Below are positions 12,401 through 27,400 of a stretch of 64,000 nt of DNA, piece by piece. The stretch covers positions 546,001 to 610,000 of the forward strand of contig OW203724.1 in NCBI GenBank assembly GCA_934045075.1, written 5' to 3'. Numbering within the stretch: position 1 is the first letter of the stretch; each line of letters opens with the position of its first letter. Both the position numbers and the translations under genes were made by a program. The stretch comes from Yponomeuta sedellus (taxonomy: Eukaryota > Arthropoda > Insecta > Lepidoptera > Yponomeutidae). The notes under the pieces are model-generated. The model ran no database searches, had not been told where the DNA came from, and saw only the letters and a program-made list of their open reading frames with translations.

Positions 12401-15400
12401 GCGACGTTCTAATTCGTTATTCTGCTCGAATTGTTGTCAAGTTTCAAGGTTTCACCCAAGCAGATATACTCGTGCACTCTCTGAGTGATCTGTCCGTGTA
12501 GAATAACGTAGTCTGCGTCGCTATGGGATGCACATTAATTTTATTTTTGACGTTCATTTTTAGTCCGTCAATCACTGGAATCCGCAAAAAACTGCCGGTA
12601 GATGCTGGATGCGGCAAGCTGAAGACAGGGCGTTATGGCGCTCATGACTATGTCCAGCAGTGGACTAGTATAGACGACGAATGACTGGAACATCGTGCAG
12701 TTGTCCCAACAGAGTAGCACCTCATCGTCAGGCTATACTAGTCCACTGCTGGACATAGCCCTCCCCTAAAGAGCGCCACGTTGAGCTATCATGAGGGGTA
12801 ATGCCCATAATCCCCACGGCATGCGGGTTGGGGATCGCAGTTCGGTGGAATTGTACTGCAGGGGGGGATGCCGCCCACCCCCTGGTTTGCGTAGCGCCTC
12901 ATGCGATCTGAATTACAGAACATCCGCCTCATCGACTACGAGAAGCTGATGGACGACGCTGGCAACCGGGTGGTGGCGTTCGGCATGTACGCGGGCGTGG
13001 CCGGCATGATCAACATCCTGCACGGCATCGGGCTGCGGCTGCTGGCGCTAGGCCACCACACGCCCTTCATGGTGAGGCTTTCGTATTTTGCAAACAAAAA
13101 CCTCTGTTAGGTTAGTTGTTTGAAAAACTGGCCTAAAAACTGCCCGCGGCTACCTTCGTCTGGACCTTTCGATGATTATTTTTCCGGGATAAAAGTAGCT
13201 TACTTTCTAGAGTACATTCTATGTCTGCCTTTTTTTCTACACTGGCCTGCAGAACTAACTATCATACTTTTAAAATATAGTTGATTGTTTGACCAACTAG
13301 CTGCTGCCCGCGACTACCTTCGTCTGGAACTTTTGATGATTATTTTTCCGGAACAAAAGTAGCCTACTTTCTAGAGTATCATCTATCTCTGTGCCTTTTA
13401 ATCTATACTGGCCTGCAGAACTAAGTATCACACTTTTAAAATTGCAATAACTTCTAAAAATGTACCTACATAACATGTATTTTGAAAGTAAATGTTTATA
13501 AAAATGTACCTACATAACATGTATTTTGAAAGTAAATGTTTAGATGATTTATTTGTATAATGGTACCGAATGAATATTCTATGACTCTGGACTCAAAAAA
13601 TACTTTATTTTTCGATATAAATATTAATTTCATAGTCGATACCCAACCTTATTTTAAGAATAGACTGAAAATAACTTTAAAAACAAAAATAGTCTTCATT
13701 GAATTACTATTTTTCCCTTAGCTTTTTGTTTTTGTTTTCAACTTTATTCTTTATCGAAGTCTTACAAAACTAAATTCGACAACCCTTAAAGTTTATTTAT
13801 CATGCCTCTTTTACCTGAATAATGTACTAGAATAATGATTTTCCTGGAATTAGATCACTATGCGTCGTACAGTGCCACGAACCATATCCAATGCAAGATT
13901 ACGGGCACTGACAGACCAGAAGCCTATCAGTAAGGAAATATTGCAGGATTTCCTCACTGATAGCCATGTACCGATGACTTCGTGTTCTAAGTTACGTACA
14001 TTTGTAAAGTTAGCAGCAATACCACTCGCTAACCGTGAAGGAAAACATCGTGAAGGAAACCCGAGTGGCTGAGGTGTTCAAATACCGCAGCGCTTGAAAT
14101 TGTCAATCCGCGGTGGGCGCGCGGTAATTGAGGCCATACTCTCTCTCTCTTTGAGAGAAAGGCCGGGTGTTACGTGAGCGTGTGCGTGTGCGTGTGGCAG
14201 CACATCGGGCCGGCGCACAACTACCGCAGCTCCAGCATGGCGCGGCAGGCCATCCGCGACGCGGGCTACGAGGTGGCGCTGGGCGCCATGCCCAAGTCGC
14301 TCGGCCCGCTCACCTTCGTCTTCACCGGCTCCGGGAACGTCTCGCAGGTACCTTCGCCGAGCCTTTTTACACTCTACAGCTAGGGAGTCACATTATTATT
14401 ATCATTATTAAATTCTTTATTGTACCTGTAAAGACAGGACGCTAGTGCGCTCATTTGAGGAGGGCTATGTCCAGCAGTGGACTAGTATAGCCTGACGACG
14501 ACGACGACCTGTAAAGATTGTACAATTGGCGGGCTTAATACTAAATAGTATTTGCATTGAATATTTGCTCGATATGTTACAATTCGAATATTCGGCATGT
14601 CAGTACAGCGAGCCGAGCAGCTCGATGCGAGCGCCGAGCAAGCTTCGTTTGTTCGCGGAGCCCTTTGAATATGAAGCGGGATTTACGCGGGTCGATTTTA
14701 GCCGTGCGGCAAGTCGCCATTTGCATCGCCCCTCCAAGCCGAATCCCCACCCCATTTACACGAGTCGATGAAAGTCTACTTTGTGGCTTGCGACCTAGCC
14801 GAATTCGGGATGCAAAAAAAAAGTGAACTGCCTGAATCGAAAACCATTTCGAGCTTAGCATCCAAACTACAGTATTTTTAATGTAAGAGATTTTTATCAT
14901 AAAAGATGAGCCTTATTTTGAGTAAATAATAATATTTAAATGCCCTTCATATGACCTCTATGATGACGTCACATGTTAAATCGTCTGTGGTAGTACTTAT
15001 TCTGTAGAAAAAATAACCAATGGCCTGTCAACTTCATCTGTCAAACATCTGTCTTTTTACACTACCCCACAGACAAATCCAATCGCGAACTCTACCTACA
15101 CACATAGTATGTAACATATGACGTCACGCCGAATAATATTCATTATAATTAAATAACAATGATAAACTCGATAAATCACAAAAATTGGAAATTAGTTTCT
15201 TAAAATTACGTCTACTATCAGAATATAAAATAAAACCCGATCATAAAAAAAGCTTTGCATCCCTAATTGCCATTTAGACGGTCGTTCGGCTTTAGTCACC
15301 CGTGTAAGCCCTACATTACATTACAAGTCAGTCAGTCGCTGCCTGCGCGAGCACCGCACGCGTCGTATCTTGCTATGGCACGGGATAGATGGCGCCGGCG

Positions 15401-18400
15401 AACAAATATTCATCGCCAATATTCAGGTGTTGTGAGCATTTTCTCACAATGAATAAATATTCATGCGATATTCAGATCGAATGAATTTTCAATGTCAGTC
15501 GTCACCTTAACAGACACATACTTACTTGCTCTACAGAATGAAGAGATGATAGCAGGCATAAGAGAATTTATTTAAAGCTACATAGATATGCATGGTAGGC
15601 TATTTGACAGGTTTCTGAAAACCAGCTCAGATTTTTATTGATGTTTAATCAGGGCTCAGAAAGTAATAACTTTCCCATTGGTGGCGCTAGTAAGCACCCC
15701 GAAGCGCTGTAAGTTTAGGAAAGGATTGTGTCTTTACATCCATGTAAAGCTAATTAACTTTTTTAACCAAGTTGATGTTAATTTTTTATTTTAAAATATA
15801 TATGGGATTCGTCTGAGCATTTTTTTCGGTTCGTAGTCTATAAAGTGCTTTTATTTGTGCTCTTACGACATAATTTCTTTGGAAAGATTTGTTGTCTGCC
15901 ATTGTTTAATAATTTCAACTTTTTTTATCGATTTATATTTTATGTATAGGGAAGTCAAGAAATATTTCAAGAGCTGCCTCACGAGTACGTCCCGCCAGAG
16001 ATGTTGCGTAAGGTTGCGGAACACGGAAGTGAGTGAAAAATGATTTCATATATAAATAATAAATATTAAAGTATTTTATTTTAGTTAAAACCGCTTAACG
16101 TGCCTTGTGAAACACAGACGCGCTCCGAAAAAAGGCATTTTTTTTACCGGATGCCCCCGGGTGTTGTAGCGGCGCAAACCTCGTTACACCATTTTTTTAT
16201 ATTTCTTTAATATTGTCTATAGTTTTCAAAATTTCAAATTACGTCACCCATTTTTAAGATTTTCCTCTTTTTAGCATTACCACAGCATTATATTACTTTA
16301 CATTTCTACAAGACCGGTGCAGGTAAATCTTCTGTTTTTTGTCTGCTTATTCTGTTTTTTATCCAGTTTTCTTTTTAAATATTTACCTGCCAACTTGTAC
16401 AATCGAGTACATTTTTTTTACCCCTATACTATCATATACGAATAAATACTATAAATACTATACTGCGTCATTTCCTCTCTAATAATTCCTTTCTACTATT
16501 TGTGAATACTTATACAATATAAAACTCTTTATTTATTTACTTACCTCAATGGCTACCAAAGCCACCTTTTTAGTTTTCATTTTCATTATACAACATCACA
16601 TTGGCGCCCAACGTGGGGCGCCCATCCTGCACCTGACCGCGCCTGTTGTTGCTTAACTCAAGTGATTAATTCCAATCACTCAGTTCGACTAGGCTACGAG
16701 CGCTTAACTATACTACGAGCGCTCCACTATGCCAAGTATACAAAAAATTTCAATAACATTTTTTAGAGGTTTAAATTGGTCATTAGTTCAGTACCTACGC
16801 ACTTTCTATTATTAAAGTTAATTTCATACAGATATTGTATTAATGAAACCTATGTACGTACCACTGCAAGGCATGGTTAATACTTTAATAACTGTTTGAC
16901 AAATTAAGTCTTCTATAGGTCCAAACAAAATCTACGGCTGCGAGGTCCGGAGAAGACACCATCTTGAAAGGAAGAATGGTGGAGGCTATGACCCTCAAGA
17001 ATACGATGAGCACCCCGAGAGATACATCTCCACGTTTGCTCAAAAGGTAAGCTCGAAGGTATTCCTTTTGTGACAAATGCTGAGTCGGGTCCTTTCACAA
17101 ACGCAGTGCACTGATATTCCTTGCAGGTTTCTTTTTAATTTAAAATAAAAAGTTGTTTACTTTGTATTTGTATTCGGTCATTCAATTCAATTCAATAGGT
17201 TAGTTAGTTAGTCAGTCAGTCAGTCAGTCAGTCAGTCAGTCAGTCAGTCAGTCAGTCAGTCAGTCAGTCAGTCAGTCAGTCAGTCAGTCAGTCAGTCAGT
17301 CAGTCAGTCAGTCAGTCAGTCAGTCAGTCAGTCAGTCAGTCAGTCAGTCAGTCAGTCAGTCAGTCAGTCAGTCAGTCAGTCAGTCAGTCAGTCAGTCAGT
17401 CAGTCAGTCAGTCAGTCAGTCAGTCAGTCAGTCAGTCAGTCAGTCAGTCAGTCAGTCAGTCAGTCAGTCAGTCAGTCAGTCAGTCAGTCAGTCAGTCAGT
17501 CAGTCAGTCAGTCAGTCAGTCAGTCAGTCAGTCAGTCAGTCAGTCAGTCAGTCAGTCAGTCAGTCAGTCAGTCAGTCAGTCAGTCAGTCAGTCAGTCAGT
17601 CAGTCAGTCAGTCAGTCAGTCAGTCAGTCAGTCAGTCAGTCAGTCAGTCAGTCAGTCAGTCAGTCAGTCAGTCAGTCAGTCAGTCAGTCAGTCAGTCAGT
17701 CAGTCAGTCAGTCAGTCAGTCAGTCAGTCAGTCAGTCAGTCAGTCAGTCAGTCAGTCAGTCAGTCAGTCAGTCAGTCAGTCAGTCAGTCAGTCAGTCAGT
17801 CAGTCAGTCAGTCAGTCAGTCAGTCAGTCAGTCAGTCAGTCAGTCAGTCAGTCAGTCAGTCAGTCAGTCAGTCAGTCAGTCAGTCAGTCAGTCAGTCAGT
17901 CAGTCAGTCAGTCAGTCAGTCAGTCAGTCAGTCAGTCAGTCAGTCAGTCAGTCAGTCAGTCAGTCAGTCAGTCAGTCAGTCAGTCAGTCAGTCAGTCAGT
18001 CAGTCAGTCAGTCAGTCAGTCAGTCAGTCAGTCAGTCAGTCAGTCAGTCAGTCAGTCAGTCAGTCAGTCAGTCAGTCAGTCAGTCAGTCAGTCAGTCAGT
18101 CAGTCAGTCAGTCAGTCAGTCAGTCAGTCAGTCAGTCAGTCAGTCAGTCAGTCAGTCAGTCAGTCAGTCAGTCAGTCAGTCAGTCAGTCAGTCAGTCAGT
18201 CAGTCAGTCAGTCAGTCAGTCAGTCAGTCAGTCAGTCAGTCAGTCAGTCAGTCAGTCAGTCAGTCAGTCAGTCAGTCAGTCAGTCAGTCAGTCAGTCAGT
18301 CAGTCAGTCAGTCAGTCAGTCAGTCAGTCAGTCAGTCAGTCAGTCAGTCAGTCAGTCAGTCAGTCAGTCAGTCAGTCAGTCAGTCAGTCAGTCAGTCAGT

Positions 18401-21400
18401 CAGTCAGTCAGTCAGTCAGTCAGTCAGTCAGTCAGTCAGTCAGTCAGTCAGTCAGTCAGTCAGTCAGTCAGTCAGTCAGTCAGTCAGTCAGTCAGTCAGT
18501 CAGTCAGTCAGTCAGTCAGTCAGTCAGTCAGTCAGTCAGTCAGTCAGTCAGTCAGTCAGTCAGTCAGTCAGTCAGTCAGTCAGTCAGTCAGTCAGTCAGT
18601 CAGTCAGTCAGTCAGTCAGTCAGTCAGTCAGTCAGTCAGTCAGTCAGTCAGTCAGTCAGTCAGTCAGTCAGTCAGTCAGTCAGTCAGTCAGTCAGTCAGT
18701 CAGTCAGTCAGTCAGTCAGTCAGTCAGTCAGTCAGTCAGTCAGTCAGTCAGTCAGTCAGTCAGTCAGTCAGTCAGTCAGTCAGTCAGTCAGTCAGTCAGT
18801 CAGTCAGTCAGTCAGTCAGTCAGTCAGTCAGTCAGTCAGTCAGTCAGTCAGTCAGTCAGTCAGTCAGTCAGTCAGTCAGTCAGTCAGTCAGTCAGTCAGT
18901 CAGTCAGTCAGTCAGTCAGTCAGTCAGTCAGTCAGTCAGTCAGTCAGTCAGTCAGTCAGTCAGTCAGTCAGTCAGTCAGTCAGTCAGTCAGTCAGTCAGT
19001 CAGTCAGTCAGTCAGTCAGTCAGTCAGTCAGTCAGTCAGTCAGTCAGTCAGTCAGTCAGTCAGTCAGTCAGTCAGTCAGTCAGTCAGTCAGTCAGTCAGT
19101 CAGTCAGTCAGTCAGTCAGTCAGTCAGTCAGTCAGTCAGTCAGTCAGTCAGTCAGTCAGTCAGTCAGTCAGTCAGTCAGTCAGTCAGTCAGTCAGTCAGT
19201 CAGTCAGTCAGTCAGTCAGTCAGTCAGTCAGTCAGTCAGTCAGTCAGTCAGTCAGTCAGTCAGTCAGTCAGTCAGTCAGTCAGTCAGTCAGTCAGTCAGT
19301 CAGTCAGTCAGTCAGTCAGTCAGTCAGTCAGTCAGTCAGTCAGTCAGTCAGTCAGTCAGTCAGTCAGTCAGTCAGTCAGTCAGTCAGTCAGTCAGTCAGT
19401 CAGTCAGTCAGTCAGTCAGTCAGTCAGTCAGTCAGTCAGTCAGTCAGTCAGTCAGTCAGTCAGTCAGTCAGTCAGTCAGTCAGTCAGTCAGTCAGTCAGT
19501 CAGTCAGTCAGTCAGTCAGTCAGTCAGTCAGTCAGTCAGTCAGTCAGTCAGTCAGTCAGTCAGTCAGTCAGTCAGTCAGTCAGTCAGTCAGTCAGTCAGT
19601 CAGTCAGTCAGTCAGTCAGTCAGTCAGTCAGTCAGTCAGTCAGTCAGTCAGTCAGTCAGTCAGTCAGTCAGTCAGTCAGTCAGTCAGTCAGTCAGTCAGT
19701 CAGTCAGTCAGTCAGTCAGTCAGTCAGTCAGTCAGTCAGTCAGTCAGTCAGTCAGTCAGTCAGTCAGTCAGTCAGTCAGTCAGTCAGTCAGTCAGTCAGT
19801 CAGTCAGTCAGTCAGTCAGTCAGTCAGTCAGTCAGTCAGTCAGTCAGTCAGTCAGTCAGTCAGTCAGTCAGTCAGTCAGTCAGTCAGTCAGTCAGTCAGT
19901 CAGTCAGTCAGTCAGTCAGTCAGTCAGTCAGTCAGTCAGTCAGTCAGTCAGTCAGTCAGTCAGTCAGTCAGTCAGTCAGTCAGTCAGTCAGTCAGTCAGT
20001 CAGTCAGTCAGTCAGTCAGTCAGTCAGTCAGTCAGTCAGTCAGTCAGTCAGTCAGTCAGTCAGTCAGTCAGTCAGTCAGTCAGTCAGTCAGTCAGTCAGT
20101 CAGTCAGTCAGTCAGTCAGTCAGTCAGTCAGTCAGTCAGTCAGTCAGTCAGTCAGTCAGTCAGTCAGTCAGTCAGTCAGTCAGTCAGTCAGTCAGTCAGT
20201 CAGTCAGTCAGTCAGTCAGTCAGTCAGTCAGTCAGTCAGTCAGTCAGTCAGTCAGTCAGTCAGTCAGTCAGTCAGTCAGTCAGTCAGTCAGTCAGTCAGT
20301 CAGTCAGTCAGTCAGTCAGTCAGTCAGTCAGTCAGTCAGTCAGTCAGTCAGTCAGTCAGTCAGTCAGTCAGTCAGTCAGTCAGTCAGTCAGTCAGTCAGT
20401 CAGTCAGTCAGTCAGTCAGTCAGTCAGTCAGTCAGTCAGTCAGTCAGTCAGTCAGTCAGTCAGTCAGTCAGTCAGTCAGTCAGTCAGTCAGTCAGTCAGT
20501 CAGTCAGTCAGTCAGTCAGTCAGTCAGTCAGTCAGTCAGTCAGTCAGTCAGTCAGTCAGTCAGTCAGTCAGTCAGTCAGTCAGTCAGTCAGTCAGTCAGT
20601 CAGTCAGTCAGTCAGTCAGTCAGTCAGTCAGTCAGTCAGTCAGTCAGTCAGTCAGTCAGTCAGTCAGTCAGTCAGTCAGTCAGTCAGTCAGTCAGTCAGT
20701 CAGTCAGTCAGTCAGTCAGTCAGTCAGTCAGTCAGTCAGTCAGTCAGTCAGTCAGTCAGTCAGTCAGTCAGTCAGTCAGTCAGTCAGTCAGTCAGTCAGT
20801 CAGTCAGTCAGTCAGTCAGTCAGTCAGTCAGTCAGTCAGTCAGTCAGTCAGTCAGTCAGTCAGTCAGTCAGTCAGTCAGTCAGTCAGTCAGTCAGTCAGT
20901 CAGTCAGTCAGTCAGTCAGTCAGTCAGTCAGTCAGTCAGTCAGTCAGTCAGTCAGTCAGTCAGTCAGTCAGTCAGTCAGTCAGTCAGTCAGTCAGTCAGT
21001 CAGTCAGTCAGTCAGTCAGTCAGTCAGTCAGTCAGTCAGTCAGTCAGTCAGTCAGTCAGTCAGTCAGTCAGTCAGTCAGTCAGTCAGTCAGTCAGTCAGT
21101 CAGTCAGTCAGTCAGTCAGTCAGTCAGTCAGTCAGTCAGTCAGTCAGTCAGTCAGTCAGTCAGTCAGTCAGTCAGTCAGTCAGTCAGTCAGTCAGTCAGT
21201 CAGTCAGTCAGTCAGTCAGTCAGTCAGTCAGTCAGTCAGTCAGTCAGTCAGTCAGTCAGTCAGTCAGTCAGTCAGTCAGTCAGTCAGTCAGTCAGTCAGT
21301 CAGTCAGTCAGTCAGTCAGTCAGTCAGTCAGTCAGTCAGTCAGTCAGTCAGTCAGTCAGTCAGTCAGTCAGTCAGTCAGTCAGTCAGTCAGTCAGTCAGT

Positions 21401-24400
21401 CAGTCAGTCAGTCAGTCAGTCAGTCAGTCAGTCAGTCAGTCAGTCAGTCAGTCAGTCAGTCAGTCAGTCAGTCAGTCAGTCAGTCAGTCAGTCAGTCAGT
21501 CAGTCAGTCAGTCAGTCAGTCAGTCAGTCAGTCAGTCAGTCAGTCAGTCAGTCAGTCAGTCAGTCAGTCAGTCAGTCAGTCAGTCAGTCAGTCAGTCAGT
21601 TAGTTAGTTAGACCTGAGATTTCCGCACTTAGCCTCATGGTTGGGTCATTGTACGTAGCAAGCGCTGAGGTACGCTAACACCTCAAGACACTAGGGTTTC
21701 CTTACGATGTTTTCCTTCACGGTCAGCGAGTAGTATTGCTACTATAATTTCACAAATGTACATAACTTTGAAAACAAAGTCATTGGTTAATGCCGGGTTC
21801 GAACCTACGACCTCTCGATCGAGAAGCCGGAGTTCTACACCGCTCCGCTACCACCGCTCTCAATTCAATAGGTAAGACCACTCTACTATGTGCAGCTAAG
21901 CTGGGGTCTTCGCAGTACTGCTATGTAGCTGTTTTTACCCTTGTTGAATTTTTACCGTATCGAAGGCACAGTATAAATAAAGATAGGAAGAAATCTCCGG
22001 GAAAGTCTCTAAATTCTCAAAAAATTATAACTCGAAATTTATCAATAATCGCTGAACATACATGGGGGTGTTTTCGAAGGTCACGGTACGGGCCACAGAA
22101 CATAAAAAAAGAGTAGAAGTAGCGACATGACACATTAGTACGAAAACCAGTGTAACCACAGAACATAAAAAAAGAGTAGAAGTAGCGACATGACACATTA
22201 GTACGAAAACCAGTGTAACCAAACTGATACTTACAAACCAAACGCACACCACAAATGCCAACCTGCCATTGGTAAATAAAGTCAATGCCAAAAAGGCGTA
22301 CATCATAAAAGTTTCAATTAAAATATGCACCTTTTTGTAATGTTAACAATGATCAAAGTCAAATGACAATGATGAAATTAAGGTTGACATTTTGTAGTAA
22401 CGCTACTGTACACTAGATGGAACTACCGCCGCGTCGGACCGAAAAGAACTTTTACCTAGTAAGACAGAAAGTTCAAAATTGAAAAACAAGTACATTCTCA
22501 GTTTGGGATGGGACAATGCGAGTTCTAGTTTGTCGATAGGGAGAACCTATCGACAAATTATACTCATACAAACAGTTTACACATTAACGGCCGAATATGA
22601 ATACTGGTACTTAGAAGTATTTTTATCTATTTCTTTTTTGCCTGCGGGTTGACTGGTAGAAAATGCATCTTTTCTACATTATCTTTTGTGCAATATAGTA
22701 TATTTCATTACAAGTGCGGAAAGGCTGTCATTGCAAAGAGTTCCGACAAGTTGCAATGACGGTTCCGCACGTGTACTGAACGACTATTTTTAATACAGTT
22801 ACGAAAAAAATAAGCAATTTAATAAAGAAAATAATTTAGAAAATGGCGCCAACCGTAAAAAAATATAAGCAGAGATTTTTTTTCTTCACCCATTTTAGAA
22901 GGCAAAAGGAACTGTTTCCATACAGCCAAGTCTTCAGAAGAATTTTTTTATTTATATGAAATGAAAATGAAATTTAGTGAGATTAAATGAAATGAAACCA
23001 TTCAATCAAATCATTAAATCTGATATTGAAACAAATTAGTAGCTCATAAAAACTTCTATGATTTTTTTTAGTAAAAACTTCATGGTTGGTTTTTCTTTTT
23101 AAAAGATATTATTTTGACAGTTGGGAAAGAAAACGCACGATTGCGGGAAAGGTAAAAAAAAAACACGATTGTGTAATAGCCCACATCCCGCGTGCTATAC
23201 TTCCGTGTAATACGTCACTTTTTGAGCAACAGTATTAAAAAAGAATTAACACTAATAGGGTACATAGACGCACTAATAAACCAATGTTGTAGATTTCATA
23301 TTTTAAAATGTTATCTCTTATTTAAAACGAGCTTTAACCCGCTGCTTCGCGGGCGTTTGAAATTATAACACGGGAAATATAATGTATTCTACGACTCAAT
23401 TCAGATCTTTGTCTGTCTGTACGACATGTTTCATACGTTATACTAATTTTATTGACGATGGTACTAATATATTTCATTTATACGCAAGAGTCTAACCTGG
23501 AAGTGAAGCACATTTTTTCTGGTATTGCTGCATCACATAATTGCCACCTTCCGCCATTTTTAGTGTTTATGAAGTGTTTTCATATATTGTGTTCATCGTC
23601 GGTTTGAACCAATATATTGTGTTCATCGTCGGTTTGAACCAATTTTGACTTCCTGTTGCTGCCATCCATTTTAATTTCGTAGGTATCCGGTTCCTTAGAA
23701 AACTAAACGAAAACTCACTTCCAAATTGTTTGATTCCGAGAGGCCAGTTGTAACAGTGCCTCGGTTTTCTGTTGTCAAAGGGGTAAGATGAAAATTACTT
23801 CGATAGTTTCTTAGATATTTCAGTCACTGATAAACTGGTGAAGAAAATCTATATCGCGATCTATGTCTCATGTCATATCTTGTATGAAAAGTAGTAATGT
23901 ATGAGCTCCGATGACAGTTTTCACATGCACAACGACCAGCCGGCGACCGGAGCTCATACATTACTACTTTACCCGGCCCGGCGACCGGACGGCGACCGGG
24001 TGCATGTGAAAAGGCACTTAGGAAGTAGGTATAAAATAACAACAATAATTTTACCTACTTAGACGAATTGTAATTTACGATACCTAAGTACCATTAAGTA
24101 TGTAGGACTACTAAGTCATAAACAATTATCGATAGATTTTTATCATGTGTGCCCCCATCCGTAATTGAGTAGAATTCAAATTATGACAGAAATTTCTAGA
24201 GAAGGTACGCTTTCTTCGATGAAAATTTAACTTTACTAACCAGTAAATAAAGGTGGTTTCACTTTTTCATTTTCGGATTGGTTTCCGTGCTCATGTCATT
24301 ACAAATTTAATTAAAATACAATGAAACACGTCTTACCGATGAAATATTACGGCATGATCGGTATATTTTAGTGCCCAGCTTTTACTTTTGCTCTCTAACA

Positions 24401-27400
24401 CAGCACAACAAGGCATTTTAATCGTGTTTTCACCATTTTTTTCTTTACTAGAAGCTCACGGCAACTGAAGTAAACAAAACTGTCACCGACTACGCATAGG
24501 CAATACATTGCTAATGTGAGGCACGCGGGCACCGCCCACTTACGACTTCTACTCTTTTTTTATGTTCTGTGAGTGTAACCAAACTGATACTTACAAACCA
24601 AACGCACACCACAAATGCCAACCTGCCATTGGTAAATAAAGTCAATGCCGAAAAGGTGTAACATCATAAAAGTTTCAATTAAAATATGCACCTTTTTGTA
24701 ATGTTAACAATGATCAAAGTCAAATGACAATGATGAAATTAAGGTTGACATTTTGTAGTAACGCTACTGTACACTAGATGGAACTACCGCCGCGTCGGAC
24801 CGAAAAGAACTTTTACCTAGTAAGACAGAAAGTTCAAAATTGAAAAACAAGTACATTCTCAGTTTGGGATGGGACAATGCGAGTTCTAGTTTGTCGATAG
24901 GGAGAACCTATCGACAAATTATACTCATACAAACAGTTTACACATTAACGGCCGAATATGAATACTGGTACTTAGAAGTATTTTTATCTATTTCTTTTTT
25001 GCCTGCGGGTTGACTGGTAGAAAATGCATCTTTTCTACATTATCTTTTGTGCAATATAGTATATTTCATTACAAGTGCGGAAAGGCTGTCATTGCAAAGA
25101 GTTCCGACAAGTTGCAATGACGGTTCCGCACGTGTACTGAACGACTATTTTTAATACAGTTACGAAAAAAATAAGCAATTTAATAAAGAAAATAATTTAG
25201 AAAATGGCGCCAACCGTAAAAAAATATAAGCAGAGATTTTTTTTCTTCACCCATTTTAGAAGGCAAAAGGAACTGTTTCCATACAGCCAAGTCTTCAGAA
25301 GAATTTTTTTATTGATATGAAATGAAAATGAAATTTAATGAGATGAAATGAAATGAAACCTAACTTAACTCATTCAATCAAATCATTAAATCTGATATTG
25401 AAACAAATTAGTAGCTCATTAAAACTTCTATGATTTTTTTTAGTAAAAACTTCATGGTTGGTTTTTCTTTTTAATAGACATTATTTTGACAGTTGGGAAA
25501 GAAAACGCACGAGTGCGGGAAAGGTAAAAAAAAGCACGAGTGTTTAATAGCCCACATCCCGCATGCTATACGTCCGTGTAATACGCCACTTTTTGAGCAA
25601 CTATATTAAAAAAGAATTAACACTAATAGGGTACATAGACGCACAAAGAAAACAATGTTGTAGATTTCATATTTTAAAATGTTATCTCTTATATAAAACT
25701 AGCTTCAACCCGCTGCTTCGCGGGCGTTAGAAATTATAAAACGGGAAATATAATGTATTCTACGACTCAATTCAGATCTTTGTCTATCTGTACGCCATGT
25801 TTCATACGATAATACTGATTTTATTGACGATGGTACTAATATATTTTATTTATACACAAGAGTCTAACCTGGAAGTGAAGCACATTTTTTCTGGTATTGC
25901 TGCATCACATAAGTGGCACCTTCCGCCATTTTTTGTGTTTATAAAGTGTTCATGAAAATGCTTAGAATATATTGTGTTCATTTTGCCTTCCTGTCGCTGC
26001 CATCCATTTTAATTTCGTATCCGGTTCCTTAGAAAACTAAACGAAAACTCACTTCCAAATTGTTTTGATTCCGAGAGGGTTGTTGTAACATTGCCTCGGT
26101 TTTCTGTTGTCAAAGGTGTGAGATGAAAATTACTTCGATAGTTTCTTAGATATTTCAGTCACAGATAAACTGGTGAAGAAAAACTATATCGCGATATACA
26201 GGGTGTGTCGTAAATAATGGATAACCCTGTAGCTGCTGACTGGCCATATAATCATCTATTACATGTCCCACTTTTATCGTCATTTGGCCATGAATTTATG
26301 AAATATATATATTTTTTTATATTCAAAAGAAATATTGCTATTTTTACAAAATTGGCTACCATTTCCACAAATAAAGAGGTTTTTTGGTTCTGTTTTCTGT
26401 TTCTAATTTCTGAATATCTGTACTATTACTTGAATTAGAATAAAATAAGATAGTATTAACAATTATTTAAGAATAAATAGTTTTTTTCCTAATTTCAAGG
26501 TCATTTCTGCCGGACTATGTAACTTTGACTGAATTTTCTTAAAAAAAAATGTATGGCACTCAATTGGCCCATTATTTTAAAAAGTTGTCCACTTCATACA
26601 GATTATAACATGGTGTCATAGTAAAAGGTACCTTGTCGCAAGACAGAGTTATTACAATTTATCCAGAAAATGGGCTAAAATTAAAAGTTACGTGTATTAA
26701 ATTTTAACGTTTTAAAATCGTTGTGAATTGCTTGTGATTAAACCTTACGAAATAAAATGTTATCTAATTTTAAAAAGGGCCTTTTAAAAGTGTATGAATA
26801 ATGAAACAAGTGTTATTTTTCTAATTTTGATTAAACTAAATTTTCAAAATGGGCTCCATTTGCTGCGATGCATGCTCTACACCTTCTTATGAAAGATCGT
26901 TTAAGGCGTCGTGCGTATCTCTCCTGATTGATTTCTTCAGCAGCGTTGCGTATGCGTTTCCGTAATTGCTCCACCGTAGTAATTTCGTCTTTGTAAACTT
27001 TTTCTTTTAAACAGCCCCAGTAAAAAAAGTCCAGTGGATTTAGATCCGGTGAGCGAGGAGGCCACAATATTGGCCCCAGGCGCCCTATCCATCTTCCTGG
27101 ATAGGTGTCGTGTTGCCTCACACTCACAGCATAGTGAGCAGGACACCCGTCGTTTTGCAGCCACATGTTGTCTCGGACTTCAGGAACCACGTATTGCATT
27201 AGCTCAGGCAAATTATTTTGCAAAAAATTTAAATGATTATCTGCATTCAGGACAGCGGGCAGCTCAAAAGGACCAATTATTTGTCCTCCTATGATTCCAG
27301 TCCAGAGATTAATCTTAAATTGATATTGGGATCGGTCTTGGCGTATCAAATTGGGATTTTCTAACTGCCAGCTGTGTAGATTATGCATGTTTAAATAGCC

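Noticed and set aside
17198..17210. TTAG units at the array edges as a telomere-like sequence
   Set aside because: Insect telomeres use TTAGG. These are only three TTAG units grading into TCAG, so they look like substituted edge units.
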